Below are positions 10,424-22,363 of a stretch of DNA of 64,000 nt, piece by piece. The translations under genes and the position numbers were made by a program. Every line of letters starts with the position of its first letter. Position 1 is the first letter of the stretch. Source of the DNA: Gigaspora rosea (taxonomy: Eukaryota > Glomeromycota > Glomeromycetes > Diversisporales > Gigasporaceae); the NCBI GenBank assembly GCA_003550325.1, contig QKWP01000249.1, forward strand, positions 287,784 to 351,783, written 5' to 3'. The notes beneath the pieces are model-generated. The model did no database searches. It saw only the letters and a list, made by a program, of their open reading frames with translations, and was not told the origin of the DNA.

Positions 10424-13358
10424 AAGAAAGGAGTTCAAATTACAATTGAAAAGGCAAACATGGGTTGTTCTATCGCAATGAACAATGTTGGTAATTGTTA
10501 TGATAAAGGAATTGGAGTTGAAAAGGACGTACATAAAGCATTCGAATACTTTTCTAAAGCTGCAGTGAAGGGTGACGTTGAAGGAATGTGCAAAGCTGGA
10601 TATTGTTATGAAAATGGAATTGGAGTTGAAAAAGATAAAAACAAGGCATTCGGATATTATCGTCATGCTGCAAATTGTTTTGAAAATGGAATCCGTGTTG
10701 AAAAAGATCAAAAAAAGGCATTCGAATACTATTATAAAGTTGCAGAGATGGGTGACGCTGAAGGAATGTGCAAAGTTGGATATTGTTTTGAAAAAGATAA
10801 AAAAAGGGCATTCGAATACTATTATAAAGCTGCAGAGATGGGTAACGCTGAAGGAATGTGCAAAGTTGGATATTGTTTTGAAAATGGAATAGGCGTTGAA
10901 AAAGATAAAAAAAAGGCATTCAAATACTATTATAAAGCTGCAGAGATGGGTGACGCCGAAGGAATGTGCAAAGTTGGATATTGTTTTGAAAATGGAATCG
11001 GCGTGAAAAAGATAAAAACAAGACATTCAAATACTACCGTAAGGCTGCGTATTGTTTTGAAAATGGAATCCGTGTTGAAAAAAATGAAAACAAGGCATTC
11101 GAATACTATTATGAAGCTGCAGTGAAGGGTGACGTTGAAGGATTGTGCAAAGTTGGATATTTTTATGAAAATGGAATCGGTGTTAAAAAAGATGAAAACA
11201 AGGCATTCGAATATTATCGCAATGCTGCATATTGTTTTGAAAATGGAATCGGTGTTGAAAAAGATAAAAACAAGGCATTCGAATACTATTATAAAGCTGC
11301 AGTGAAGGGTGACGTTGAAGGAATGTGCAAAGTTGGATATTGTTTTGAAAATGGAATCGGTACTGAAAAAGATACAGGAAAGGCATTCGAATATTATTGT
11401 AAAGCTACGGAGACGAATGACGCTGAAGTAATGCATAAAGTTGGATATTGTTATGAAAATGGAATCGGTGTTAAAAAAGATAAAAATAAGGCATTTGAAT
11501 ACTATTATAAAGCTGCAGAGATGAGTGACGCTAAAGGAATATGCAAAGTTGGATATTGTTTTGAAAATGGAATCGGCGTTGAAAAAGATAAAAACAAGGC
11601 ATTTGGATATTATCGTAAGGTTGCATATTGTTTTGAAAATGGAATCGGTGTTAAAAAAGATAAAAACAAGGCATTCAAATATTATTATAAGGCTGCAGGG
11701 AAGGGTGACGCTGAAGGAATGTGCAAAGTTGGATATTACTTTGAAAATGGAGTCGGTGTTAAAAAAGATAAAAACAAGGCATTCGAATACTATTATAAGG
11801 CTGCAGAAAAGTGTGACGCTGAAGGAATGTGCAAAGTTGGATATTATTTTGAAAATGGAATCGGTGTTGAAAAAGATAAAAACAAGGCATTCGAATACTA
11901 TTATAAAGCTACAGAGAAGGGTGACGCTGAAGGAATGCGTAAAGTTGGATATTGTTATGAAAGTGGAATGGGTGTTAAAAAAGATAAAAATAAGGCATTC
12001 AAATACTATTATAAGGCTGCAGAGAAGGGTGGCGCCGAAGGAATGCGTAAAGATAAGGCTGCAGAGAAGGGTGACGCCGAAGGAATGCGTAAAGTTGGAT
12101 ATCGTTATGAAAATGGAATCGGTGTTAAAAAAGATAAAAACAAGGTATTCGAATACTATTATAAAGCTGCAGAGATAGGTGACGCTGAAGGAATGTGTAA
12201 GGTTGGATATTGTTATGAAAATGGAATCGGAGTCAGAAAGGATGAAAATAAGGCATTCGGATGTTACATAAAATCTGCAGGGTTGGGCAATTCCGAAGGA
12301 AGGAATATAATCGAAAATAAATACGGTATAACATGGATTCCTTACTGTGAGTTCCAAAATATTAAAGAGATAGGAAAAGGCGGTTTTTCGACCGTATATC
12401 ATGCTAAGTGGAAATTTGATGTTGTACTTAAATCAATTTATGAATCACAAGGACAATCCCAAAATTTTATAAATGAGGTAATTTATTAAATTACAGCAAT
12501 ATAATAATATTCTTTAACTAATCTATTTTATTATAGTTACTAGCTTATTGTGAAATTGGAAAACAAAACTCTTGTTTTTTAAAATGCCACGGGATAACCC
12601 GAAACGAAGATTATATCCTTGTTTTAGATTATGCAACTAAGGGCTCTTTACGTAATAATCTTTCTAAAGTATCACGATTGGCATGGAAAGATAAACTAAA
12701 TTTGTTACATCTAATTGCATCTGATCTTCAATCGATTCATTCTCAAGATCTTATTCATAGAGATTTGCATAGTGGTAATATTTTACAAAACTCATTTTAT
12801 AATGCATATATTGCAGATTTAAGTCTTTCAATACCTAGTGATACAAACCAAGATAAAATTTATGGAGTTTTACCCTACATTGCTACAGAAGCTTTGGAAG
12901 GAAAATTATATACCAAAGCATCTGATATTTATAGTTTCGGTATCATCATGACGGAAATATCAACTGGTCAAAGGGCTTTTGATGGAATTCCATTCAATAT
13001 TGATCTTGCGACTAAGATTTGCCGTGGATTACGACCTAAATGTGCCAAAGGAACTCCTGATTGTTATATCGAATTAGTTATGCAATGTACAGATTCAGAT
13101 CCTAAAAACCGACCTAGTGCTGAAATAATTAAATTTCAAATTGAATACTGGCTTCATGTGATAAGTTTAGTTGAGGAAAATGAAATCAAGAGCCAATTTT
13201 TGGATTCTGATGAAATAACCGAAACGCTAGCAATTAGTATATCAAAACATCCGGACCATTTCTACACAAGCAAATGCATAGATACTCTAATAGTATCAAA
13301 AGCACTAGGTTCTAAAAAAATAGAATTTGCAATTTCAGACAATATTGAAAATCTTTAA
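10424..13358 (+). CDS. Sel1-repeat/TKL protein kinase with a frameshift in the repeats
   Basis: About 19 Sel1-like repeats (10460-12320) precede a TKL kinase domain. Sel1 repeats are alpha-hairpin units that usually act as scaffolds. The kinase has a glycine loop IGKGGFSTVYHA (from about 12370), the beta-3 Lys in VVLKSI (12430-12432), and IHRDLHSGN with catalytic Asp at 12762-12764. The DFG motif is DLS and APE is ATE, so activity is doubtful. A phase-0 intron, GTAATT to TTATAG, lies at 12478-12536; exon 2 gives 273 residues. The repeat frame changes after 11004, where GGCGTGAAAAAG lacks one base compared with GGCGTTGAAAAAG in sister units. This may be a sequence error or a real lesion. The start is uncertain: the frame is open from 10424 and the first ATG is 10460. 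An ATG at 10347 opens another frame (MNQSSSYVF...) that stops at 10479 and may be the true N-terminus behind a second frameshift. I am confident in family, less so in function. Confidence 0.82.
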
Positions 13359-14490
13359 TTTGCTTTTATACCCACGTCCATGTATTCTGTTAGATTTTTA
13401 TGGAGCAAATTTATAATATGAGTTTTTTTGCTTAAACTAACTTGTACTTTTTTCATGTACCTATGTAAATGTATTAACAATAACAGTATGTATTATGAAA
13501 GCTTATATCCATATAATTTTAAATGAATTATTATATTTCATTAAAACTGTTTAGTTGAATTTGAGCGCATGAAAGTGAAAACCAGTAACAGAGCATAGTA
13601 AATCATTATGGTTAGTTACAGGTTTACATTCTCACGCACTTATTTTTATTTATAACTAGAAGCATTATAATGTAGACGGCTTCCCTCCAATAATGGCACA
13701 TTAAATGTTTTAGATTTGTTTGTTTGTTTTATTAATTTGTATATATTGTGTGTCGGAATGAGAATCTTGTTAAATTTAGAATCAACATGGTTATTCTAAG
13801 AATTAAGTTAAACCAAAATTTTAAATACGCTCAAATTGGTAAAGAATTTTGAACTTAGATTAATTATTAATCCGCTTAGTGCACATTACAATTTTAAAAT
13901 TAAACTCGTTTGAATTCAATTTAAATTACAATAATCGTAAAGCTATTTATGCATGGTTCTATTCTATGGTACAGATCATCTAAAAGCATCCAAAATCATA
14001 ATTTTCAATGATATAGAACTTATATAAAGCTGCAAATTTTTAAATATTCATTAAGGAGTTACGAGTTAAAAAAATTTTTTAATGTGGCGAATGTGATAAA
14101 ATAAGATAGATTATACAAATTGCTTATCAGTACATAAAAAATATTACATATTAACTATGTAGTCAAGTATGCACTTTCATAATCGTGGGTGAACATATTG
14201 AAATTTTACTATTCCAATTTATTGCTTGTAAGCATTTTTCGTTTGCTCATGCTTTTATACATTAACCTTCCTCAGATTAAAGCAAACTTTGATTCGATCT
14301 TTTAATCTATTTCTTTTGTCATGAGAAGATTGATAGCTTTTTCAACAAGATCAATTGCCCTCACGTAAATAAGCATCATATAAATATGATTGGAGATTGA
14401 AATCAGTAAATTTCGATCTCTTAAAATTCTGTTTTTGAGCATCGATGAACCTTTATTTTATTTTTGAAAAATGTCACTTTTGGAGTCAAC
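13359..14490. other. Intergenic region downstream of the first SLR-kinase
   Basis: AT-rich sequence without a recognisable gene or repeat pair. The first few hundred bases probably hold the 3' untranslated region. Confidence 0.35.
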
Positions 14491-14493
14491 TTA

Positions 14494-15115
14494 CCCTATA
14501 AGAAAAGTGGTACGGGTTGTGTTATGGGTTGGTGACGGATCTTGTGGCACGCACAGGAACGTTTTACGGAATGGCACGGTAAAAATGGCACGGACATAAC
14601 GGCAAAGGGTGGCACGTAATATTACATCATATGAAATGGCACGTCAGATGACACGTTACGCACGTGTTGGCTCGTTTCGTGGAGAGCGAGAGATCAGTAA
14701 AGGAATTTTTTTAAAAAAAGAGCGATATCTCATGATTTCACTGATGAAGCTTCTTCCATGTGTGTCTTAACAAAAAAAATTCCTTACAAAATTTTGCTTC
14801 ATATGCAGTTAGCTTGTTCATCTTATATTGATTAATTATGTAAATTTATGCTTTAATAGTTAATCCACATCGTTATTGCGGTGGCACGTGAATTTACGTT
14901 CATTACTCGTGCCTAATCCCGTGCCGATTCGACTAGTAAACTGCTGAAGGACCCGAGCCATTTACGGTCCAATTGGCACGGGCATACGGTCCCACACGGT
15001 CCACGGAATCCGTACCAATTCGGACCATACCCGTACAAATCCGAATTTTGACCCGTACCACAAATGCCAGTGCCTATCCGATCCGACGCCGATCCGGTTA
15101 AATTTTCTTATAGGG
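14494..15115. mobile_element. PIF/Harbinger-like element rich in GGCACG
   Basis: The perfect 13-bp TIR CCCTATAAGAAAA is flanked by TTA on both sides (14491-14493 and 15116-15118). The interior carries many GGCACG/CGTGCC motifs near the left end and ACGGTCC motifs near the right end, typical of subterminal transposase sites. A diverged copy is at 33467-34172. No transposase is present. Confidence 0.85.
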
Positions 15116-15164
15116 TTAAAGTCTGAAGCAGGGAAAAAGCTTTAACTGACGCACCACACCAACA

Positions 15165-15402
15165 ATGATAGGAAGAAACTTGTATCAGATAAAAAAAAGT
15201 ATTGCTGATGCTTACTGTTTTGGGTATTAGTTGGAATAAATTTAGACCAAGTGAAAAACATCATGTTTACTTCTTTAGATCCGCTGGATGGAAAGCACTA
15301 ACTGGTGCGCTTCATAAAAACATCACATTTCTTTAGATATTAGTTGGAATAAATATAGCCAGATGGAGTAAGAGCATTAGCTGATTCACTTTGTAAGAAC
15401 AC
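15165..15402 (+). pseudogene. Leucine-rich-repeat pseudogene, 5' part
   Basis: It has the same unit as the pseudogene at 2.7-4.3 kb: GATTCACTTTGTAAGAACAC, TTAGTTGGAATAAA and similar, corresponding to RNI-type LRR motifs. It is broken by frame changes and then by the 9.3-kb transposon. The sequence resumes at 24716. Confidence 0.6.
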
Positions 15403-15649
15403 TAGAGTTGGGCAGTGAAACGAAACCTATCCGAAACTAGTTTCGGTTTCGGTATAATCCAAAACTAGTTTCGGATTTTTAAAAAAATACGAAACCCCTG
15501 AAACCTGAAACTCTGAAACTATAATCCGAAACTTCCCGAAACTATATTTAAAATTTTGAAAATTTTATGATATATAATTTATAATAGAATATTGCTAGAA
15601 ATAGCTAGTGGTGATTATCATACCCTAGATATTTTTAGGATTAGTTGAG

Positions 15650-15826
15650 GACCCCAAAATATACATAGATAGATCAGGTATTGGTTTGCTTATTTCTGGT
15701 GTTTTTTATACAAATCTTTTCTATTTATGGTATTTTTTGCTTATTTTTGAAGTTTTTTTCTGCAGAACTTTCTATTTTTGGTAATTTTATAATTAACCTG
15801 CCCTATCTATGTATATTTTGGGGTTC
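15650..15826. mobile_element. MITE with ~30-bp TIR, copy 1
   Basis: The TIR reads GACCCCAAAATATACATAGA on the left, with its near-exact inverse on the right. The interior has two TTTGCTTATTT segments. A second copy is at 31631-31805. Confidence 0.85.
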
Positions 15827-16259
15827 TGTTAGATGAAGTTATAGAGATTATATTTTAGTTTTTATAAGGTTTTTAAGTGTTTTGAACATTTTTACTTAGA
15901 GTCTCTAATCCTGTTATTTAGTATGTTTTAAAGATTTAAGCACCTAATGATCGATAATATTCTTTATAATTTATCTATTATAATTTAGAAAATAACTAAT
16001 AATCATCATAGGTGATTATCACTTATAATCTATAATGCAAAATCAAAATAAACATAAAGGTTAATAATAAAATTTAGCATAGAATTTTTTTTTGTATAAA
16101 AAAAGTAGCTTCATGGACAAAATTTTAGAGTAAAAGCAATTTTAGCAATTTTTTTATTTTTTTATACAAAATTGATCTACATATTACACCTGATTCTGAA
16201 TTTTAATTGGCAAATTGACTAGATAATATAATTTCCTATAATTTATTGATTTATTATTA

Positions 16260-16495
16260 ATAAATAACATTACGAAATTATATATATAAATATATATCGA
16301 TTACTAACCAAACAGATATATATCAATATTAATCACCCCTGTCGATTCTAATTATTTTAGAAAGTAATCGATACCTATCTGGTTTTATGGCTATCGATAG
16401 TAATCGATAGTGATATGAATTGATAGTTATCCAGTTTTATGGCTATCGATAGTAATCGATAGCGATTTGAATCGATAAATAACTATATAAAAATC
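16260..16495. repeat. ATCGAT-rich subterminal repeats, left side
   Basis: Many ATCGAT motifs are seen. They include two adjacent copies of a ~60-bp unit (GGTTTTATGGCTATCGATAG, at about 16381 and 16435). A matching ATCGAT-rich block lies at 24220-24430 near the other end of the 9.3-kb element, so these may be transposase binding regions. Confidence 0.6.
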
Positions 16496-16679
16496 GAATG
16501 CACGATTAAGATCAACTCTAATTTATTAAAAGTTTCAAATAAGCATATATATTATAAATAATAAATTTAAAAGCAAACTATCAATCAATTTTTTTTTAAG
16601 CTTCATATCCATCTGATCTTTATTAGCAAATTACATAAAAGCTACATAATTTAATACACTAATTTTAGAGACCGAACTA

Positions 16680-17660
16680 AGCCGGCTGCCCGAATTGGTG
16701 CCCAACTTTGGCTACTGCACTGAAATGGTTTGCTCATACTCAAGCGACAGTCTTTTCCATCAACAAGAAGTATAGCACTGCCTGGCTTCAGAAAACCAAC
16801 CACAGAATCCATTCCACCTAAAAACTTCTTCTCATAAAGAAGAATAAAAAAGGGGAAAAGATTAAAGGGGGGACGATATCTAAACGACTAACCAAATAAC
16901 CAACCAAAAATACAACCAAAATAAAGAAATAGAAAAAGAAAAACCAAAGAAAAAGCAAAGAAAGAATAGAAACTGTAGATGCTAACACGTCTAGCATAAA
17001 CGGTAAAAATTATATAATACCACAATACTAATGTCTATCAGTGTATTATATGTACAGATATATAAAAAAGAAGAACGAAACTAAAAAAAGATAAGAAATT
17101 TTTCACGTGTTCTCCAGATCCAATCACGTCATTTGTTGTTTATTTGTATGTAGCGACCAAATCTACATGTGACGGCGCCAGTCCCGATTCGGATCATCCC
17201 AATTCAAAAGGAGTAAACACTGCTGATCTTTTGGAGAGGTAAGCTAGGATTCCCACTTTTTGGCGAAAATTTTGAAAAAATCCAAAGAGAAGTATGACAA
17301 TACTCAAAAGAAATTTAAAAGAGAGGGTGCAGTTGGAAAACTCAATTTTTTGTTGTTCCCTATTTTTTTACCATAGGAAACTTCGTCAACGGAAGAAAAC
17401 TTTAATTTCCACCAAAATTTCTCATACAAGGGCTCCACCTTCTGCCAGTTATCTTGTAAAAGTATGCTTTTGGCTTGCATGTCGAATATATAAAGGAGTC
17501 CCCAGAAAGTTAGTTGACCTTTATAAAAACTGTTTTCTTGTATTATCCTACTATAAATTAAGTATAGGCAACTCTCTAACAAAAAACTTCTTGTTTTTCT
17601 TCTGTTGGTAATTTGGTTCGAGTGATCATTGGAAAGAGTTCCAATTCTATCCTTTTGGTA
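16680..17660 (-). repeat. Dispersed ~1-kb repeat, relative of the non-LTR insertion at 38.9-40.1 kb
   Basis: The best match is 17290-17640 against 39690-40030. Shared blocks are ACCAAAATTTCTCATACAAG, CAGTTATCTTGTAAAAG and GGCAACTCTCTAACAA. On the minus strand both copies keep an ORF reading MLESCLY..., SLLQDNWQ-like and PLYEKFWW. Further left both have an A/G-rich block. No target duplication was found for this older copy. Confidence 0.6.
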
Positions 17661-17784
17661 TCAATCAATTCAATATTAATGCAATCTCATTTTTTATTAG
17701 CATTGTTACAAATATAAACAATACAATTAGAAAACATTAATCAATCTGCAATTAGCCAATATAAAACTATATACCAGTATTAAG

Positions 17785-17881
17785 AAAAAGAAAAAAGAAA
17801 GAAAGAAGAAAGAAAGGAGAAAGAAAAAAGAAAGAAAAAAGAAAGAAAAAAGAAAAAAGAAAAAAAATAAAAGAAAAAAAA
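17785..17881 (+). repeat. Polypurine tract (A and G only)
   Basis: About 95 bases of GAAA/AAAG repeats, immediately beyond the stop of the minus-strand gene ending at 17888. On the minus strand it is a pyrimidine tract in the 3' region. Confidence 0.8.
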
Positions 17882-17887
17882 GCACCT

Positions 17888-19400
17888 AATCCATCATGGC
17901 ACAATCTAAAAGTTCTTTTTCAGCATTAGCATCTTCTATTTGTTTAGAAAGATAATCACGAGCTTTATTATATTTATCTTGAGAACGAACTATTTATAGA
18001 CCCCAAATGCTTCATCCATTTCCTCTTCCGAATATTGCATTGAGGAGCCCGATCGTGATAATGGTTCAGGTGTGTAATTGGTCTGAGGAGAGTTCATTCG
18101 AGACCTATGTTCATTAGCCTCCAGCTTTTCGTCCATTATTGCTTCGGCGGAACCATAAGAGGGACCACTACTATTGTAATCATTCTACAATGTAAAGCCC
18201 ATTAATTTTGTGTTGATATAAAGCAATATAAAGAGATATACGACAAACACTTACCAAAAACTTTTCTATGCGACATTTTATATGTTTCTCTGTACATTTG
18301 ACACTTTGTGATCGAGGGTTTAGGATTATATCGCACACGACCAATGTGAACACACAGTGATCGTGGGTCAAAGTAGGTACCGCAGCCGTGGAGAAGGCAT
18401 TCCTTGCAATCAAATCAATCCAGTAGGCTCCACTTTTATTTTGTACAAAAAGTGAGCAGAAGCAATCAGCAACCTCAACATTTTGCTTCTACCTCACAAT
18501 CTTGGACGCACCAGCGTTACTTTTCAATAGGGGAGTTTTTCAGCTCCAAAAACCTTCCAAATCAAATTTCTAACATTTTGGAACGCCACGGCCCAGTAAT
18601 TTTTCATTTTTGCTAGCAACTGGTAAAATAAAATAATGAATGTTATTGTTATAAAAGTATAAATAAAATTAAATGAATATTAAAAAAAATAATTAAATGA
18701 TATTATGCGATCAAATGAATATTAAAAAAAAAATAATTAAACGATATTATGCGATCAAATGAATATTAAAAAAAAATAATTAAACGATATTATGCAATCA
18801 AATAAATATTAAAAAATAATAATTAAATGATATTATGCGATCAAATGAATATTAAAAAAAATAATTAAACAATATTATGCGATCAAATGAATATTAAAAA
18901 ACAAATAATTAAACGATATTATGTGATAATAAATGTTAGAAATCAACATACTCCACTGAGCCATTCCGTATGAAAACGGTTTGTGAATTCATTAGCGCTA
19001 ATGTTAAATTCGGGATATTTGTTGTCAAGGTAGTCCTTCAAGGACTTTTGATTATTTGTTAAGATGGATATAAATTTTGCAAAAATAAACGTTTTACAAC
19101 GTTTGTATATATATCCTATAATTTAAATCGTATAGTTTAGAACTTGCCCACAGCTTATAGTTAAATAAAGCAAAGCCAGAGCAGAGCCACTTACATCCAG
19201 TACTTGAGGGGAAAGGTCGTTTTCCTTTTCTTTTCTTTGCTGCTTTAATTCGTCTTTGATTTCTTTTACATCTCAGCGAAGCTCCTTCACTAACAGATAC
19301 AAGTATCTGTTTTGCTTGAGTATTTTCTGTTCATTACCTGCATTAAGTTGACTACCGCGGGAGCGATCTCCAACAAAAAAGGAGGGGAAAAAAAATTTTC
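17888..19400 (-). pseudogene. Uncharacterised multi-exon gene inside the transposon
   Basis: I do not recognise the family. Exon-like segments in order are as follows. About 19370-19193: a charged helix (DVKEIKDELKQQRKEKEND) ending at a GTAAGT donor. About 19110-18960: (LKDYLDNKYPEFNISANEF, then EWLSG) ending at a GTATGT donor. About 18615-18520: (KNYWAVAFQNVRNLIWKVFG) after a CAG acceptor. About 18415-18260: ending at GTAAGT. 18184 to 17888: an acidic segment (SSMQYSEEEMDEAFGVY, SKQIEDANAEKELLDC) after a TGTAG acceptor. The first segment contains a TGA where CGA would fit (ELR*DVKE), and the last needs a frame change near 17995. It is thus decayed. It lies between the Plavaka transposase and the left end of the element, so it is probably an accessory transposon gene. 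Confidence 0.45.
18670..18930. repeat. Minisatellite, about six 43-bp units
   Basis: The repeating unit is AAATGAATATTAAAAAAAAT followed by AATTAAACGATATTATGCGATC. The units differ mainly in A-run length. It falls in an intron of the minus-strand gene. Confidence 0.85.
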
Positions 19401-19478
19401 AAAAAAAAAAAAGGTTTCCATTCAAAAGCATTCAAAACAAAAAAATATATTCAAAACAAAAAACACTTAAAATAGTTA

Positions 19479-19971
19479 CTATTTTGTCTGCTGATTAGTT
19501 GATCTCTCATGTGATTGACCTCGAATTTCATGTTGTAAAGATAGGGATTGATTTCTAACAGTATTTTCTGGAGATGAATGGCGAGAACGTCGAGATTGAG
19601 ATAGCTGTCGAGATTGAGATGGCTGTCGAGATTGAGATGGTTGTCGAGATTGAGATGGTTGTTGTCGAGATTGAGATAGTTGTTGAGATTGAGATAGTTG
19701 TCAGATTGAGATAGTTGTCAAGATTGAGATGGTTGTTGTTGATTATTTTCATTCTTGAAAAAATACTATGAATGCTTGCAATACTTTCGATTGAATCTGA
19801 AGAATCATAATCAAAATAATTATTATAATTATTATCATCGAGAGTAGGAGGGTTAGCGATATCATCAGAATTAATAGGAGGGTTAGCGATATCATCAGAA
19901 TTAATAGGAGGGTTAGTATAAGTTGTTTCGGTATTGGATGTTTTAGAAGGGTTGTTTGAGTTGTTTGACAT
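19479..19971 (-). pseudogene. Ser/Asn/Gln-rich disordered protein with QSRQPS hexapeptide repeats
   Basis: The minus strand starts at ATG 19971 (MSNNSNNPSKTSN; an in-frame ATG also exists at 20004). It runs through two copies of NPPINSDDIA into an acidic segment (YDSSDSIESIASIHSI). After a frame change near 19760 it reads QPSQS followed by repeated SQSRQP units, an RRSRHSS stretch, and ends TNQQTK with TAG at 19481-19479. One unit has TGA where sister units have CGA. The protein would be low-complexity and SR/Q-rich, so no enzymatic role can be proposed. It may be the 5' portion of the gene at 17888-19400, joined by an intron I cannot place. It is head-to-head with the Plavaka gene. Confidence 0.5.
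19578..19730. repeat. 18-bp tandem repeat (coding minisatellite)
   Basis: Units of the type GTCGAGATTGAGATGGTT recur about eight times. On the minus strand they encode the SQSRQP hexapeptides. Confidence 0.85.
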
Positions 19972-20004
19972 TTTCAAAAATGAAAAAAAATTATTTACTT
20001 TCAA

Positions 20005-20665
20005 ACAACAAAAATCTGTATTTTATATATTTATGTATTAATTAAATCTAATGACGGTAATCGTAAGTTATCGTTATGTAAAGAATGAAAATACTTATTT
20101 TTCGTTTTGTCATTATACTTGTACATGTGATTTATTGCGTTGTTAATTTCCGTCTGAGAATAAATTGCATATGTTATTATACCGTATAATCGCATAGGGG
20201 CATTATTTTGAATTTGGCCTGAATTAAGCTTAATTTAAGCCAAAATAGTTTAAACTGATTTATATTGATAATGCGATTAATATTGATAGTATTCGATTTA
20301 AACCAATTTAAACAATATTCTTCTAAATACTAGGATAATGCATAGCATTGTGTGTCTGAATCACAATAACAACTAAAATCTAATTTCATTTTTTGATGCA
20401 ATACAAATCAAAAAAATACGATACATCAAATGTAACTATTATACGCATGCGAACAGATACCAAATACAGAAGTTACATTTTTGGTATTATTATTATTGAT
20501 GCATCAAAAATGTAACTTTTGTATTACCTTACATAAACATATAAAGTCCTCCGCTACGCTCCAAAAACTAGACTCTAATATTATCGATTACTATCATTTT
20601 TCCATTTCTTCGTCTTTATTCTCTTTTCTTCTCTTTTCTTTCGGGGTTTCTCTTTTTCTCTCAAA
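20005..20665. other. Intergenic region between divergent transposon genes
   Basis: About 660 bases separate the minus-strand ATG (19971) from the plus-strand ATG (20666). At 20195-20300 there is a palindromic MITE-like sequence with the centre GAATTAAGCTTAATT. A CT-rich tract (20600-20660) precedes the transposase ATG and may be its promoter or 5' leader. Confidence 0.4.
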
Positions 20666-22130
20666 ATGCGTTGGCAGTGTGAGCATTACAATAGAGAATT
20701 TTCAAAATTACACACATTAACTCAACATGTTTCACAAAAACATCCTCACCTTCAAAGTTCTCCAAATCAGGAAGTCTCCAATGAACAAGTGGATGTTGAT
20801 ATTTGGGAGCTTCCAGAAGATTATCCTAATTATGATTCTTCAGAATATGGGGTAAATGGTTAATTATCTTCTTATTAATATAGTAAACGTTATTAATCGA
20901 TTATTTTTATATAGAGCGAATATATGGAAAGATCTGCAAGCTCAGTTGCGCATTCTTTCATGGAAGCAGAACTTCATCAAATGGATAATATGACTCAAGG
21001 CGATGCATCTCAAAATACGTCTAATGTGAGTGATATCGAAGACTATGAAGATATATCGTTTGCAACTGAGTCATATGAAATAGGCCTTGAAGACTACGAA
21101 GGGGCCTCATTTGATGAAGCTTTTCAGGACTTGTATCACCTACGAACAGTCGAATGGCCTAACGATGCATATCGTGAATTTATAGAGATTATTAATAAAT
21201 ATCGGCTATCAAATTCAGCTGGTGATGCTTTTATAACCTTCTTCAATAAATTCTCAAATTTGGATATTTCGCCACTTCCACCATTAACAAAGGCAGGAAA
21301 GGAATTTCTTGATGACACTATCGTTCCTTATATGATGTTTAAGGAAGTTCCTGTTATAACGTTTCAAAACATTGAATATGTATTTTACTATCGATCATTA
21401 ATAAAGACTATAAAGTCTTTATTAATGATCGATAGTATTAATCAGTCACTAGTCCTTCAATATGAAGATAAAAAAGAAGTAAAGAACGGTGTAGAGTGTA
21501 GAATCTTCAGGGAACAATACCATAGTAATTGGTGGAAGCGAGAAGAATCAGATTTACTTCTTGGGCAGCATTTGCTGTTACTTATACTTTATTCGGATGC
21601 AACAACCCTGGACCACCTGGAAAATCTTCTGGGCATCCCAAGTTTTTATCGCTTGGAAACATTCCCAATCATCAAAGAAATAAACCAGAATCCAAAGCAT
21701 TAATTGGATACCTTCCGATCTTGAAAGCCATGGATTCTAAAACAAAAAACTCTGATAAATTCCGAATGGCTCAAAGAGAAGTCTTCCAGAAGTGTTTGAC
21801 AACTCTTCTCGAGCCCATTGTCGAAGGGCCTGAGCTTCACTTTGTCATTCGTGGAGATATAATTACTTTTATTCCACGTATATCTATAATTATTGCGGAC
21901 ATGGTTGAAGCTGATAAGTTTACAAACGTTTATTAACCATCCTGCTCAAGACAGACATGTGCAAAGTGCTTGGTTTCAAGAGATGACTTGAATAATACAA
22001 ATTTGACAAAAATAATTCCAAGAACTCCAGATGCTATGAAACAAGCGATTAATAGCAGAGAAGATAAGGATTATTCAATTCATTCTGAAAAAATTGCATT
22101 TTGGGAAATAAGGTATAGTGAATTAATCCT

Positions 22131-22357
22131 AGTGTCTGAAATTGGGTTGCGGACTGCATACTATTTATAAGTTTCCGCAACTAAAATCTGAAATGCATAT
22201 GCAGTTCTACAAATAATATTTCTGAATTTGCATATAGGTATGTTCGAATTTGTATATAGAAATGTTCATATGCGCAACTAAACTCATATAATCTGCAAGT
22301 AGATTTGTTATTTAGTTGCAGGTCCGCAACTAAATTAAAAATTGAATTTCAGACACT
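22131..22357. mobile_element. hAT-like MITE inside the transposase gene
   Basis: The TIR is AGTGTCTGAAATT on both sides. The interior has repeated CGCAACTAAA motifs in both orientations. No clear 8-bp target duplication is visible because another MITE abuts the right side. Confidence 0.7.
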
Positions 22358-22363
22358 GCCGTG

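Noticed and set aside
11525-12178. 217-codon plus-strand ORF in another frame of SLR gene 1
   Set aside because: Periodic shadow frame of the repeat (MESVLKKIKTRHSNTI...), no independent support.
10930-12402. 490-codon minus-strand ORF (and others at 10394-11026 and 47532-48608)
   Set aside because: They mirror the SLR arrays frame for frame; the plus-strand frame continues into a kinase domain and explains the conservation.
17294-17611. 105-codon plus-strand ORF in the dispersed repeat
   Set aside because: Both strands are open here; the repeat's 38.9-40.1 kb relative is oriented on the minus strand, so no plus-strand gene is claimed.
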